In this document: one piece after another, positions 50,482 to 60,168 of the stretch
Layout of the letters: each line of letters starts with the position of its first letter
Numbering within the stretch: the stretch's first letter is position 1
From: Hyphobacterium sp. CCMP332
GTDB taxonomy: Bacteria; Pseudomonadota; Alphaproteobacteria; Caulobacterales; Maricaulaceae
Length of the DNA stretch: 64,000 bases
Direction: 5' to 3'
NCBI RefSeq assembly: GCF_014323565.1
Contig: NZ_CP058669.1
Span: 709,501-773,500 of the forward strand
Notes under the pieces: model-generated
Told to the model about the DNA's origin: nothing
What the model saw: the letters and a program-made list of their open reading frames with translations, nothing else
Database searches by the model: none
Made by a program: the position numbers and the translations under genes

Positions 50482-51995
50482 CCCGACCGTGTAAAATTCT
50501 CACCGGCGAGAATGCCGTAGAGCATGATCTTGCTGTCATCGATATCGGCTCCAATTCGGTCCGCCTGGTGCATTTCCGTATTGAGGGCCGCGCGCTCTGG
50601 CCGGTTTTCAACGAGAAGACCAGCGCGGGCCTCGGCAAAGGGGTTGGCGAGACCGGCAAGTTGAACCCTGAAGGGGTGGAGGCGGCCTTACGCACGTTGC
50701 GCCGCTTTGCCATTCTGCTGGATGCCAAAGGGGTTAGCGACCGGATCGTGCTCGCGACGGCCGCTGTGCGCGATGCGAAGGACGGACCGCAATTCATCAA
50801 GCGCGCGAAAAAAGAGGCAGGCGTCGATATCGCCGTGCTGTCGGGCGCCGAGGAAGCGCATCTGGCGGGCATGGGCGTGATTGCCGGCGCGCCGGACGCG
50901 ACAGGTGCCGCTGCTGATTTGGGCGGGTCGAGTCTGGAAATCGTGCCGGTTTCGCGTGGAATGCCCGGCGAGGGGATCACCCTGCCGCTGGGACCGCTGG
51001 CGGCGCCGGATAATCTGATGCTTGATCGCAAGGCCGCGAAAGCCTGGATCGACAGGATATTGAAACCGGCGACACCGGTTCTGAAGCAATGCGGCGACAC
51101 GCTCTATGCCGTTGGCGGCTCATGGCGCGCGCTGGCGCATCTCGCCATTGCCGAAGCGGACTATCCCTTGCGCGTCATTCATCAATTCCAGCTCAGCCGG
51201 ATGGCGGCCAGGGAGATTGCGGATCTGGCTTCCCGGCTCAGCGTGGTCTCTCTGACCGGCATCCCCGGTATTTCCGCGCGCCGCGCCGCCATGCTGCCCT
51301 ATGCCGGGCTGTTGCTGAAACGCCTGATGAAGAAGGGCAAGTTCAATCGCGTGGTCTTTTCCGCTTTCGGGGTCAGGGAGGGCGCGGTCTTCAATACCCT
51401 GCCCGAAGCGGTGCGGGGTGTGGACCCGCTCCTGTCCGGCGCTGAAGCCGTTGCGCGCCCGGCGGCTCCCAGTCCGGGCTTTGGCCGGGCAATTGCCAAT
51501 TGGCTGGAGCCGGTCTTTGTCGAACGCGATACGATTTTCGGCAATCGCAGCCCGTTGATCCGCGCTGCCGCTGCGCGGCTCTGCGATGTCGGGGCGCGCC
51601 ATCACCCGGATCACCGCGCCGCACTGGCGCAGGAATTGGCCCTCTATGCACCTTTCGCCGGCATCGCGCATGCCGAGCGGGCCTATATGGGGCTGGCGCT
51701 GTACCATCGATATGATGGCAAGAAAGCCCCGGCGGATGACCGCGTCTTCCTGCATTTGCTGGATGAGGAAACCCGCCAATGGGCATTGGCCTATGGTTTG
51801 GGCTTGAGGTTCTCGGCGGCGCTGTCAGGACGCTCGGAAGCCTTGCTCAGCCGGTTCTCGCTGTCATGCCATGATCGCCGCCTTGTCCTCAGCGCGCCGC
51901 AAGCCGACGCTGATCTGGTGGTGGAACGCGCGCGTTATCGCTTCGAGCAACTCGCTGAATCGCTGGATCTGGAACCGGTGGTAAAGAGCCTTTAG
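50478..51995 (+). CDS. ppx: Exopolyphosphatase (Ppx/GppA family)
   Basis: 505 residues from a TTG start at 50478 inside the overlap TTGA; there is no later in-frame start before the conserved [16 protein letters not shown]. The phosphate loop [13 protein letters not shown] and [17 protein letters not shown] are Ppx/GppA features, with a C-terminal HD-like region (HHPDHRAAL). The family degrades polyphosphate or pppGpp; next to ppk, exopolyphosphatase is the better name. It ends convergently with rnd. Confidence 0.94.
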   Translation: MTRPCKILTGENAVEHDLAVIDIGSNSVRLVHFRIEGRALWPVFNEKTSAGLGKGVGETGKLNPEGVEAALRTLRRFAILLDAKGVSDRIVLATAAVRDAKDGPQFIKRAKKEAGVDIAVLSGAEEAHLAGMGVIAGAPDATGAAADLGGSSLEIVPVSRGMPGEGITLPLGPLAAPDNLMLDRKAAKAWIDRILKPATPVLKQCGDTLYAVGGSWRALAHLAIAEADYPLRVIHQFQLSRMAAREIADLASRLSVVSLTGIPGISARRAAMLPYAGLLLKRLMKKGKFNRVVFSAFGVREGAVFNTLPEAVRGVDPLLSGAEAVARPAAPSPGFGRAIANWLEPVFVERDTIFGNRSPLIRAAAARLCDVGARHHPDHRAALAQELALYAPFAGIAHAERAYMGLALYHRYDGKKAPADDRVFLHLLDEETRQWALAYGLGLRFSAALSGRSEALLSRFSLSCHDRRLVLSAPQADADLVVERARYRFEQLAESLDLEPVVKSL

Positions 51996-53143
51996 AGCCG
52001 CTTTCCGACGACCTTGCCTTTTTCCAGAACCAGCCCGATCTTGCCGTGCTTGAGGGCGAGGGCCGCCTCGCCAAACAGCTCGCGCCGCCAGCCCTTCAGC
52101 GCCGGAACATCGGCGGTGTCGCTGGTGGCGATCGCTTCCAGATCGGGCACCGTAGCAATCAGCCGTGACGCCACATCGGCCTCTTCGGCAACCAGTTTCA
52201 GCAGGACTTTCAGCAATTCAACGATCGCGCTGGCACCTTCGGGACGCCGGGGCGGTGGCGGCACATCCGGCGCATAGGCTTTCGGATCGGCCAGCGCCGG
52301 GGCCAGCTTTTCGATCAGGCGCTGGGCCGGGGCCGAGCGCTCGAAGCCGCGCGGCAAAGCGCGCATGCCTGTAAGATCGTCGGGCTTGGTCGGGGCCGCA
52401 TGAGCGATCTCATAGAGGCCTTCATCCTTGACGATGCGCTGTCGTGGAATGTCGCGGGTCTGCGCCTCTTCCTCGCGCCAGGCCGCAGCCGCTTTCAGCC
52501 CGGCCAGCCATTTAGGACTATTCTTGCGAACCTTCAGCCGTTGCCAGGCATTTTCCGGATGCTGTTCATAAGTCGCCGGATTGGTCAGGATCGCCATTTC
52601 CTCGGCCACCCAGCTGATCCGTCCGGCCTTTTCCAGCCGGTCGCGCAGGATCGGATACATGTCGCGCAAATGCGTCACATCGGCGAGCGCATAGCCCGAT
52701 TGCGCCGGTGTCAGCGGACGCCGCGCCCAGTCGGTAAACCGCGAACCCTTGTCGATCGGATGCTTCAGCAGCGCCATGACCAGCTTGTCATAGGCAATTG
52801 AATCGCCGAGTCCGAGCGCCATTGCGGCGACCTGGCTGTCGAAAATCGGTGCCGGGATCATCCCGTCAGCCATGTGATAGAAAATTTCCAGATCCTGACG
52901 CGGCGCGTGGAAGACCTTCATGATCCGGTCGTCCGCCAGAACGTCGTAGAAGGGCTCCAGATCAATCCCCTCGGCGAGGGGATCGATGAGCACTTCGGTT
53001 TTGCCGCCGGCCGCCTGGATCAGGCAGAGCTGGGGCCAGAAGGTGCTTTCGCGTATGAATTCGGTGTCCACTGCAATGAAGTCACATTGCACCAGCGCAT
53101 CACACGCGGCCTCGAGTTCCTGGTTCGTTGTAATCAGTTTCAT
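51992..53143 (-). CDS. rnd: Ribonuclease D
   Basis: 383 residues. The DEDD exonuclease motifs are visible: FIAVDTEFIRESTFW (Asp and Glu), VFHAPRQDLEIFYHM (Asp), YALADVTHL (Tyr and Asp). An HRDC domain follows (about 210-290, with DLTGMRALPRGFERS) and a second helical domain. RNase D trims tRNA 3' ends. It is convergent with ppx (four-base overlap) and transcribed alone; in Caulobacter relatives it lies near ppk and aspS, as here. Confidence 0.96.
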   Translation of the reverse strand: MKLITTNQELEAACDALVQCDFIAVDTEFIRESTFWPQLCLIQAAGGKTEVLIDPLAEGIDLEPFYDVLADDRIMKVFHAPRQDLEIFYHMADGMIPAPIFDSQVAAMALGLGDSIAYDKLVMALLKHPIDKGSRFTDWARRPLTPAQSGYALADVTHLRDMYPILRDRLEKAGRISWVAEEMAILTNPATYEQHPENAWQRLKVRKNSPKWLAGLKAAAAWREEEAQTRDIPRQRIVKDEGLYEIAHAAPTKPDDLTGMRALPRGFERSAPAQRLIEKLAPALADPKAYAPDVPPPPRRPEGASAIVELLKVLLKLVAEEADVASRLIATVPDLEAIATSDTADVPALKGWRRELFGEAALALKHGKIGLVLEKGKVVGKRL

Positions 53144-53189
53144 CGAGACCGCGTTTAAACGCCTTCGCTCAACTTGGCGAGAGGCCTGT

Positions 53190-54500
53190 TCAGCCCGCTT
53201 CCTGCTTCAATTTGCGATGCCAGTAGAGCGTATAGAGGGCGATCATGGCGCTGATCGCTGCAACCAGCAGGAAGGCAGCCGGAATGGGCAAGGTGAGGGC
53301 CAGAACGGCGGGCAGGGCGAAATTGCCAATCGTGGCGGCACCCGCATTCAGAATGCTGCCAACCGACAGCAGCCGGCCGCGCAATTCCTGGGGCGCACGG
53401 CGTTGGGCCATGGCCTGTAACGGCACGACAAACAGACCGGCCGACACGGCGGCGAACACCAGATCGCCAAGGATGCGCCAATTGGCAGGATCCGCGATGA
53501 AGGCAGACACGCCCATCAGGGCAGCATCATCGGCCAGAACCGGCCGGTTCATCGTATAGAGCGCGATGTCGGTCGGGAATACGACAAGGCCGATGGCTCC
53601 GATGACACTGAAGATCAGCGCATTGCCCCGGCCGCTCAGCGCGCCGCAGAGAATGGCGCCCAGTGCGCCGCCAATCGTGAAGGAGGCATTGAACAGCGAG
53701 AGCACATTCTGATCGCCGCCCAGAACGCCGGAGGTAAAGGTCGGCATGACCGAGAATACAATCGCCGCGCCCAGCATCCAGAACCAGGCCACGCCCAGCA
53801 TGGGCCGCAAAACGCGCGGATAGTCACCGGCAAAACGAAGCACACGCCAGGTCTCGCCGACAAAGTTCCAGCTCATTTTCATGTCGGGATTGGCGGCCGG
53901 AATGGATGGCAATTGCCGGATGCTGACCCAGCCCAAAATGGCAACCCCCACCAGAATGCCGCCAACAATCATCGCCCCCTGATGGGATCCGGCGAGTAAT
54001 GTGCCAACCACGATCCCCAGCAGGATCGACATGTTCAGAGATCCGGAAAGGAAGGCATTGCCCGGCACCAATTCATGATCTTCCAGAAGATTGGGCAGGG
54101 CCGCATTCTTGGTCGGCGCGAAGAAGGCGGACTGCATGCCCATGAAGAACAGGGTGACCACCAGCAAAATGCCCGATTGCAGGAAAAACCCGACCGCAGC
54201 CAGCAGCATCAGCCAGATTTCCGCGAACTTCGTGAAACGTAGAATGCGCGTCCGGTCGTATTTGTCGGCCACGCGCCCGGCGATGGCAGAGAATAGGAAC
54301 ATGGCCAGCGTGAAGGCGGTGGCGGCCGTCGGGTTCATCCATTCCTCGCCGCGGCCAAGAAGCGTCAGCGAGCTGTAGGTCGCCAGCGAGATCAGTGAAA
54401 AGCGGAACAGATTATCGTTGAAGGCCCCCAGCGACTGGGCGACGAGCATGGGCCAGTAGCGGCGTTGACCGATCAGGCTGACAGCGATTTTTGCGCTCAT
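53190..54500 (-). CDS. MFS transporter, LplT-like (probable lysophospholipid flippase)
   Basis: 436 residues with about 12 transmembrane helices. MLVAQSLGAFNDNLFRFSLI near the N-terminus is the hallmark of the LplT/Aas group of the major facilitator superfamily, with the loop motif GRVADKYDRTRILR. LplT moves lysophospholipids inward for reacylation by an acyltransferase; in E. coli lplT lies next to aas. Here it overlaps a PlsC acyltransferase gene by four bases, reproducing that partnership with separate proteins. A drug-efflux role cannot be excluded. Last gene of the TetR-plsC-MFS operon. Confidence 0.85.
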   Translation of the reverse strand: MSAKIAVSLIGQRRYWPMLVAQSLGAFNDNLFRFSLISLATYSSLTLLGRGEEWMNPTAATAFTLAMFLFSAIAGRVADKYDRTRILRFTKFAEIWLMLLAAVGFFLQSGILLVVTLFFMGMQSAFFAPTKNAALPNLLEDHELVPGNAFLSGSLNMSILLGIVVGTLLAGSHQGAMIVGGILVGVAILGWVSIRQLPSIPAANPDMKMSWNFVGETWRVLRFAGDYPRVLRPMLGVAWFWMLGAAIVFSVMPTFTSGVLGGDQNVLSLFNASFTIGGALGAILCGALSGRGNALIFSVIGAIGLVVFPTDIALYTMNRPVLADDAALMGVSAFIADPANWRILGDLVFAAVSAGLFVVPLQAMAQRRAPQELRGRLLSVGSILNAGAATIGNFALPAVLALTLPIPAAFLLVAAISAMIALYTLYWHRKLKQEAG

Positions 54501-55204
54501 GATTGCGCCTCCTCTTCAAGTTGGCGCGACCGCGCTTCAACTGTGGTTTCCAGCGTGGCCATGAAGCTGACCCCGTCAAGCTTGGGCGAGATCGGTTCCA
54601 TGAATTCGATGATGGCGGTGCCGGGATGTTTGGCCCATTCCTGCTGGGCCCAGAAACAACCCAGATTGGTCGCGACCGGCACGACCGGGCGGTTCAGGCT
54701 GGTCGCGAGGCGATAGACGCCCTTGCGATAGGGTTTGCCGGTGCCGACGGGCGTGAGATGTCCTTCCGGATAGATCAGGATGGGGCGGGTTTCGTCTTGT
54801 GAGCGCGTGATGCCGTCATTCAAGGATTCGAGCGCTTTGCGGCCGCCATTATTGTTGACCACGATGGCCCCGGCGCGTTTCAGCACCCAGCCGATCAGCG
54901 GGAATTTCAGCATGTGATCCCCGACCACGAAATTTACATTGCCGGTCTTGGCGATCATCACGATGCCATCGCCCCAGGACTGGTGCTTGGCGGCGATGAT
55001 GACCGCCTTGTTCTTTGGCCGCTGTCCGCGCACCTCGACCCTGATGCCGCAAATGACGCGCATCATCAGGACGACGAGGCGGCAATAGGACCGCACGCCA
55101 TGCATCAGAAAGAATTTGCCGGGGATCAGGGCGAGAATGGCGCAAAGCACGCCGTACAGGCCGGAGACCGTCCAGTAGAGGATGTTGAAGATTGTCGAGC
55201 GCAT
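54497..55204 (-). CDS. plsC: 1-acyl-sn-glycerol-3-phosphate acyltransferase (PlsC family)
   Basis: 235 residues from the ATG at 55204 (MRSTIFNILYWTVSGLYG). An N-terminal hydrophobic anchor precedes the acyltransferase motif HQSWGD (H-x4-D) in AAKHQSWGDGI. The second motif appears as YPEGHLTPVGTGKP, in place of the usual PEGTRS. The enzyme transfers an acyl chain to lysophosphatidate or another lysophospholipid. It lies between a TetR regulator (11-base gap) and the LplT-like transporter (four-base overlap), so reacylation of imported lysolipids is a plausible special role. Confidence 0.9.
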   Translation of the reverse strand: MRSTIFNILYWTVSGLYGVLCAILALIPGKFFLMHGVRSYCRLVVLMMRVICGIRVEVRGQRPKNKAVIIAAKHQSWGDGIVMIAKTGNVNFVVGDHMLKFPLIGWVLKRAGAIVVNNNGGRKALESLNDGITRSQDETRPILIYPEGHLTPVGTGKPYRKGVYRLATSLNRPVVPVATNLGCFWAQQEWAKHPGTAIIEFMEPISPKLDGVSFMATLETTVEARSRQLEEEAQS

Positions 55205-55215
55205 GGGAAGTCTCC

Positions 55216-55842
55216 TTATGCGGCCTTCAGAACGGCCATGACGCCGTCGGTGAACGTATCGATGAGGTCGGTAAGGGGCGTCGTGATGCGGCCATAGAGG
55301 CGATATTCCGCCGCCTGCATGACCACGCCGAGCGCCATCGCCGATTTCAGTTCCGGATCGCCCTTGGGAATGTCGCCCGCACCCATGGCCGCCTCGATAC
55401 GGCGTGCCATCAGGGAGGAGGGGTCGGCTCCGCCATCGCCGGCGCGCGCCAGCACGGTGTTGCGGGCGGTGAGGTGATAGGCGAAGGCGGCAGGGTCCTG
55501 CTCGGCCAGCTCGCAATAGGCGGTGACCATGGCGCGCACGGTCGCTTCCAGCCCGTCATGAGGCGAGACGTTCTCTTGCAGCATGGCCAGCAGATTGGCG
55601 TGGATCGCCTGGAACAATGTGTGTGCCAGCGATTCCTTGCTGTCGAAATGGCGATACATCGCCCCGTCGGAAATGTCGCACGCCCTGGCGATTTCCTTGA
55701 TCGAGACGCCATCGACACCTTGTGCGGCAAACAGTTTCAACGCCGCACGCTCGATTCGCGCCTTGGTCGACCCCGGCTTTCCGGTAATACCGATACCGTC
55801 CGGGCCGCGCTCCAGAAGGGTTTTGTCGAGATAGGTTTCCAT
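55216..55842 (-). CDS. TetR-family regulator of the plsC operon
   Basis: 208 residues from the ATG at 55842, which has GGAGG nine bases upstream; the frame extends to an ATG at 55878, but that codon lies inside an operator palindrome and lacks a ribosome site. The helix-turn-helix is STKARIERAALKLFAAQG, then VDGVSIKEIARACDISDG and AMYRHFDSKESLAHTLF. The C-terminal ligand domain is about 140 residues and may sense a fatty-acyl or lysolipid compound (inference). It should repress its own operon through palindromes at 55867-55882 and 55914-55929. Confidence 0.92.
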   Translation of the reverse strand: METYLDKTLLERGPDGIGITGKPGSTKARIERAALKLFAAQGVDGVSIKEIARACDISDGAMYRHFDSKESLAHTLFQAIHANLLAMLQENVSPHDGLEATVRAMVTAYCELAEQDPAAFAYHLTARNTVLARAGDGGADPSSLMARRIEAAMGAGDIPKGDPELKSAMALGVVMQAAEYRLYGRITTPLTDLIDTFTDGVMAVLKAA

Positions 55843-55866
55843 TTTTCTGGCCTCCAGAAGGGGTAT

Positions 55867-55882
55867 GTGATCGTTCATTCAC
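55867..55882. promoter_or_regulatory. Operator candidate 1 of the TetR-plsC operon
   Basis: GTGA-N8-TCAC (GTGATCGTTCATTCAC), 24 bases upstream of the chosen TetR start. On the minus strand it reads GTGAATGAACGATCAC, sharing GTGAAT and TCAC with the second site at 55914-55929. Confidence 0.45.
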
Positions 55883-55913
55883 AATCTGGATAATCGACCC
55901 TGGAAAAGATTGC

Positions 55914-55929
55914 AAGTGAATAATCACTT
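55914..55929. promoter_or_regulatory. Operator candidate 2 of the TetR-plsC operon
   Basis: Perfect inverted repeat AAGTGA-ATAA-TCACTT, 71 bases upstream of the chosen TetR start. Its size fits a TetR dimer. The remaining sequence up to 56134 belongs to the leader of the rightward secreted-protein gene, and I see no other clear signal there. Confidence 0.6.
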
Positions 55930-56134
55930 ACATTCTGGATATTCTCAATTTGGGTTTCTGGGAGAGGGGCTGTGATCAGGTGGACAAGCGAATTTCGCGA
56001 ACTTTCCACGCCGATGGAAGCAGCAGGAAATTCGGTGCGTGCGATAAGAGTTGACCCGCAAACGAGGCCTCGGGCAATATTGGATGTGTCGGGGGACTTT
56101 CGCCTGATAAGTTCAGATAATTCAGGAACCTCCA

Positions 56135-56779
56135 ATGTTGTCCACGCAGTCGCTACGAACGCCCCTGTTTTCCCTGTCGGCTTTGACCGTCATCGCCATG
56201 ACGCCTCCGCTCAATGCGCAAGAGATCACGGTCACGCCTGCGCCAGAGGTTTCTGCCTTGATGGCCGTCTGCACCCCGATCGATGCCCAGGGACCGGCCA
56301 TTCGCGATCACATGATGGAGCGCGGATGGACTTCCGTTCCGTCCGAGGATCAAGCCACCGTTATCCCGGCTTTCAGCGCCGCGCTTTTCTGGTCGTTCAT
56401 GCCGGATCTGCCGCCAACGGCCCGTGAGGCAAATTTTGACCGGCTGATCGCGGGCGTGACCGGCGCGGTCAATTCGGAAACATCCAGCTTCCTGTCCCAT
56501 AACGGTGAGTACGTGCTGCTTTTGTGGAATGGCGACAGCCTGTCTTGCATCTGGGCCGGGCCTCAGACCGACGCCATCGACACGCTGGCTGTCCAGCTGG
56601 GCGGATTTCCGGCAAGCGACGGTGTCACGACAGCCGGTATCCAACAGCGCGTCGAGGCGGGTGGGCGCGAATGGGCGCGCGGCATGTCCGTCGGGCGCAC
56701 GCCAGTGGACGATTTGCCGGCAGCCGTGGCCGGAAGCACGATCACCGATTCCGCCCGGCTCGACAGGTCACCGCTCTGA
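56135..56779 (+). CDS. Secreted protein of unknown function
   Basis: 214 residues. A signal peptide (SLRTPLFSLSALTVIAMTPP, ending near LNAQ) precedes a mature domain of about 180 residues with no family I recognise. Two cysteines (LMAVCTP and LSCIWAG) may bond. Tryptophan-rich strands (FWSFMPDLPP, LLLWNGDSLSCIWAG) suggest a compact mixed fold. The ATG has an AGGA site. It stands alone between the divergent TetR operon and aspS. Confidence 0.75.
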   Translation: MLSTQSLRTPLFSLSALTVIAMTPPLNAQEITVTPAPEVSALMAVCTPIDAQGPAIRDHMMERGWTSVPSEDQATVIPAFSAALFWSFMPDLPPTAREANFDRLIAGVTGAVNSETSSFLSHNGEYVLLLWNGDSLSCIWAGPQTDAIDTLAVQLGGFPASDGVTTAGIQQRVEAGGREWARGMSVGRTPVDDLPAAVAGSTITDSARLDRSPL

Positions 56780-56929
56780 CGCGCCGCACGCTGATTCCAT
56801 TTTCGGACCTGTTCCCGTCTTACGCGCACTTGGACCGGCCCGAAACACACCCCAATTCTTGACAACAGGCGGGCTTCTCCGCCATGTCGCGCCGATCAAA
56901 TTCACGCGCTTTCCGGAACGGATTTCACC

Positions 56930-58729
56930 ATGCACGCTTACCGCTCGCACACTTGCGCCCAGCTTCGCGCCAGCGACGTTGACACCACGGCCCGGATTTC
57001 CGGCTGGATCCATCGCAAACGTGACCATGGCGGCCTGCTCTTCATCGATTTGCGCGACCATTACGGCCTGACCCAGTGTGTGCTGGAGCCGGAAAGCCCG
57101 CACTTTGAATTGCTGGAGCGCGCGCGCGTTGAAAGCGTGGTCACCATCACAGGCAAGGTCGTGGCGCGGTCTTCCGAGGCGATCAATCCGAACCTTCCCA
57201 CGGGTGAGATCGAATTGCGCGTCGAAGACGTCGCCGTCCAGTCGGCCGCCGAAGAATTGCCGATGCCGGTGTTCGGCGAGCCGGAATGGGCCGAGGAAGT
57301 GCGCCTGAAATACCGATTCCTCGATCTGCGCCGCGAAACGCTGCATTCCAACATCATGAGCCGCGTGGCGATCATTCGCGCCATGCGCGACAAGATGGCG
57401 GCGGCCGGTTTCTTCGAATTCGCCACGCCTATCCTGACGGCCTCGTCACCCGAAGGCGCCCGCGACTTCCTCGTGCCCAGCCGCATCCATCCGGGCGAAT
57501 TCTACGCCCTGCCGCAGGCCCCGCAGCAATACAAGCAATTGCTGATGGTCTCCGGCTTTGACCGCTATTTCCAGATCGCACCCTGCTTCCGGGATGAAGA
57601 TCCGCGCGCAGACCGTCTGCCGGGTGAATTCTACCAGCTCGATGTCGAGATGAGCTTCGTTGAAGAAGAAGACGTCTTCACGACGATGGAGCCGGTTATC
57701 CGCTCCGTCTTCGAGGACTTTGCCAACGGCAAGCCGGTGACCGCCGACTTGCCGCGCATTCCCTACGATGTTGCCATGGCCAAATATGGCAGCGACAAGC
57801 CGGATCTGCGTAACCCGATCGAGATGCAGAATGTGACCGAGCATTTCGCCGGCTCCGGCTTCAAGATTTTCGCCGGCATGATCGAGAAGAACCCGAAAGT
57901 GGAAGTCTGGGCGATCCCGGGGCCATCTGGTGGCTCTCGTGCGTTCTGCGACCGGATGAATGCCTGGGCGCAGAAAGAAGGTCAGCCGGGACTGGGCTAT
58001 ATCTTCTTCCGCGACGGAGAGGGTGCCGGTCCGGTCGCCAAGAATATCGGTGAAGATCGCACCGCGGCGATCCGCAATCAGCTCGGTCTGGACGATGGCG
58101 ACGCCGTCTTCTTTGTCGCCGGTGTACCAAAAGACTTTGTCAGCTTTGCCGGCAAGGCGCGGGATCGCGTGGGCGCGGAGCTGAATCTGGTCGACCAGGA
58201 CCGCTTCGCCCTGGCGTGGATTGTCGACTTCCCGATGTATGAGTGGGATGAAGACCACAAGAAGATCGATTTCTCGCACAACCCCTTCTCCATGCCCAAG
58301 GGCGGCATGGCGGCACTGGAAGCCGCCGAGGCCGAAGGCACGGATGCCTTGCTGGCGCTGAAAGCCCAGCAATACGACCTGGTCTGTAACGGGTTTGAAA
58401 TCGCGTCCGGCTCTATCCGGAATCACATTCCGGAGACCATGATCAAGGCCTTCGGCATCACCGGCCTCGGTCCGGACGTGGTGAAGGAGCGCTTTGGTGC
58501 ACTCTATCGCGCCTTCAAATATGGCGCGCCGCCGCACGGCGGTATGGCCGCCGGCGTGGACCGCATCGTCATGTTGCTCGTTGGTGCGAAAAATCTGCGC
58601 GAAGTCTGCGTCTTCCCGATGAACCAGCAGGCCGCAGATTTGCTGATGAATGCGCCGGCGAAAGCCGACCCGGCGCAGCTGAAGGAACTCAGCCTTCGCG
58701 TGGTCGCTCAGGACCCCAAAAAGAGCTGA
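56930..58729 (+). CDS. aspS: Aspartyl-tRNA synthetase
   Basis: 599 residues, the size of bacterial AspRS with GAD insertion. The N-terminal OB-fold anticodon domain has [20 protein letters not shown]. Class II motif 2 is [16 protein letters not shown], motif 3 [14 protein letters not shown], and the GAD insert spans about 300-420. It charges tRNA-Asp; whether it also charges tRNA-Asn cannot be told without comparison. The stop abuts directly on that of the convergent pentapeptide gene. Confidence 0.97.
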   Translation: MHAYRSHTCAQLRASDVDTTARISGWIHRKRDHGGLLFIDLRDHYGLTQCVLEPESPHFELLERARVESVVTITGKVVARSSEAINPNLPTGEIELRVEDVAVQSAAEELPMPVFGEPEWAEEVRLKYRFLDLRRETLHSNIMSRVAIIRAMRDKMAAAGFFEFATPILTASSPEGARDFLVPSRIHPGEFYALPQAPQQYKQLLMVSGFDRYFQIAPCFRDEDPRADRLPGEFYQLDVEMSFVEEEDVFTTMEPVIRSVFEDFANGKPVTADLPRIPYDVAMAKYGSDKPDLRNPIEMQNVTEHFAGSGFKIFAGMIEKNPKVEVWAIPGPSGGSRAFCDRMNAWAQKEGQPGLGYIFFRDGEGAGPVAKNIGEDRTAAIRNQLGLDDGDAVFFVAGVPKDFVSFAGKARDRVGAELNLVDQDRFALAWIVDFPMYEWDEDHKKIDFSHNPFSMPKGGMAALEAAEAEGTDALLALKAQQYDLVCNGFEIASGSIRNHIPETMIKAFGITGLGPDVVKERFGALYRAFKYGAPPHGGMAAGVDRIVMLLVGAKNLREVCVFPMNQQAADLLMNAPAKADPAQLKELSLRVVAQDPKKS

Positions 58730-60097
58730 TCAATTCGGGTCTGAAGGTTCGGGCATTTCGCCCGGACCCTTCGGGCCGAGCGGGTCGACAGGCGCTTCGG
58801 GCCGGGACGGTGTGCTCGGCGGTGCCGGCATTTCAAAAACCCAGCGATACCGGCCATTCAGCTGATAGCGATTGCCGTCAATGACGACAGATCCGCTATT
58901 GGCATTGCCGGAGATGATGTCGGCATCTTCACGATAGACCAGCCGCTCTCCGGAGTTGCGCACAACCCGCAACAGATCCGGGTTGTCGCGCAATTGCTCG
59001 ACGATTAGGGCGCGCTGTTGCTGGAGTTCTGCCTCGGCGGATTCGACCTCTTCCATGCGCCGTTCGGCCGCCTGCATCATCTCTTCGCGTATTTCGGCAT
59101 CAACATGTTGCGTGGCAACCTGAGCCTCGGCGATAGCTCTGCGGGTCATTTCCAGCGCTTCGCGGGTGACCTCGAATTCTGCAATGGCGCGTGCCTGCTC
59201 TTCGCGGATCAGCTCCAGTCGAACGACGCCGTCGCCCCGCGGTGCGGCGGGGCTGGCCTCATTGATCCGCCGCTGCGATACGGTGAAGGTCAGGGTCTGG
59301 GGCCGGTTGCCGGAAGACGCAGCCTCCATCGGCAATTCGCCGCAATCAGACAATTCCAGCCCTTCGGGCAGGCGGCTCTCGGCATCCCGGCAGGCGTCCT
59401 GCACGGCATCCGGCGTCAGTCCTCGGACATCAATCAGAATCGCACCGGCCAACCGGGCGCCACTCAGATTGGCACCTTCGAAATTCGCCTCGGTCAGATG
59501 TGCGCCTGACAGGTCGGCACCGCGCATGTCCGCGCCGACAAAAAACACATTATGACCGTGTGAATTGCGCAGAATGGCTCCCGGCAATCGCGCATCGGTG
59601 AAGTCGGCCTCGTCCAGAATTGCCGCATCAAACCGGGCATTGAACAGCCGCGCCGAGCTGAAGTCAGCGCGGCTGAGATCGGTTTCGATAAAGCTGGCCA
59701 GAATCATCAATGAACGTGTCAGGTCGGCATCCGCCATGTCAGACGCATCAAAGCGGACCCGTTCGCCCCGGGAATGAGAAAAATCCGCGCCCTGAAGGGA
59801 TGATCCGTGAAAAATCACACCGGACAATCGGGACCGCGTAAAATCTGCCGCGTTCAATTGCGATCCCATGAAGCGGGACTCGACAATGACGGACTGGGTC
59901 AGATTCGCGCCATCAAAATCGGCATCGACAAACAGGGCGCCGAGAATTTCCGCCCCGTAGAGGTTTTCCCGCGCAAGCTCGCAACTGCGGCATTCACCTG
60001 AAATCGTGATGGTTCTGTGCGGATGTTCGTCGCCTGCAAGGGCAGACCCCGCCAGAAGGCCAAACAAAGCCAGAAGAGAGAGGGTAATTTTTTTCAC
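58730..60097 (-). CDS. Secreted pentapeptide-repeat protein with C-terminal coiled-coil extension
   Basis: 455 residues from a GTG start at 60097 that begins a signal peptide (MKKITLSLLALFGLLAGSALA). After a CRSCEL pair of cysteines come about 30 pentapeptide repeats of the A(D/N)LxX type (about 45-215), e.g. ANLTQ, ADFTR, ADLSG. They are capped by GLTPDAVQDACRDAESRLPEG and a cysteine. A long glutamate-rich helical region follows (about 280-385), then a proline-rich tail. Pentapeptide repeats form a right-handed quadrilateral helix. The cap is also found in the next gene, so the two are relatives. Periplasmic or outer-membrane role unknown. Confidence 0.88.
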   Translation of the reverse strand: MKKITLSLLALFGLLAGSALAGDEHPHRTITISGECRSCELARENLYGAEILGALFVDADFDGANLTQSVIVESRFMGSQLNAADFTRSRLSGVIFHGSSLQGADFSHSRGERVRFDASDMADADLTRSLMILASFIETDLSRADFSSARLFNARFDAAILDEADFTDARLPGAILRNSHGHNVFFVGADMRGADLSGAHLTEANFEGANLSGARLAGAILIDVRGLTPDAVQDACRDAESRLPEGLELSDCGELPMEAASSGNRPQTLTFTVSQRRINEASPAAPRGDGVVRLELIREEQARAIAEFEVTREALEMTRRAIAEAQVATQHVDAEIREEMMQAAERRMEEVESAEAELQQQRALIVEQLRDNPDLLRVVRNSGERLVYREDADIISGNANSGSVVIDGNRYQLNGRYRWVFEMPAPPSTPSRPEAPVDPLGPKGPGEMPEPSDPN

Positions 60098-60168
60098 GGG
60101 TTAAGGAAGTAGAGCAATTTCAGCAAAAATTCGACTTAAATCGCTGTAAGTCATCGGTTAGCTGACGG

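Noticed and set aside
55866-55883. TGTGA-N8-TCACA, resembling a CRP site
   Set aside because: CRP needs a six-base spacer. Shared GTGAAT/TCAC with the second palindrome fits the adjacent TetR better.
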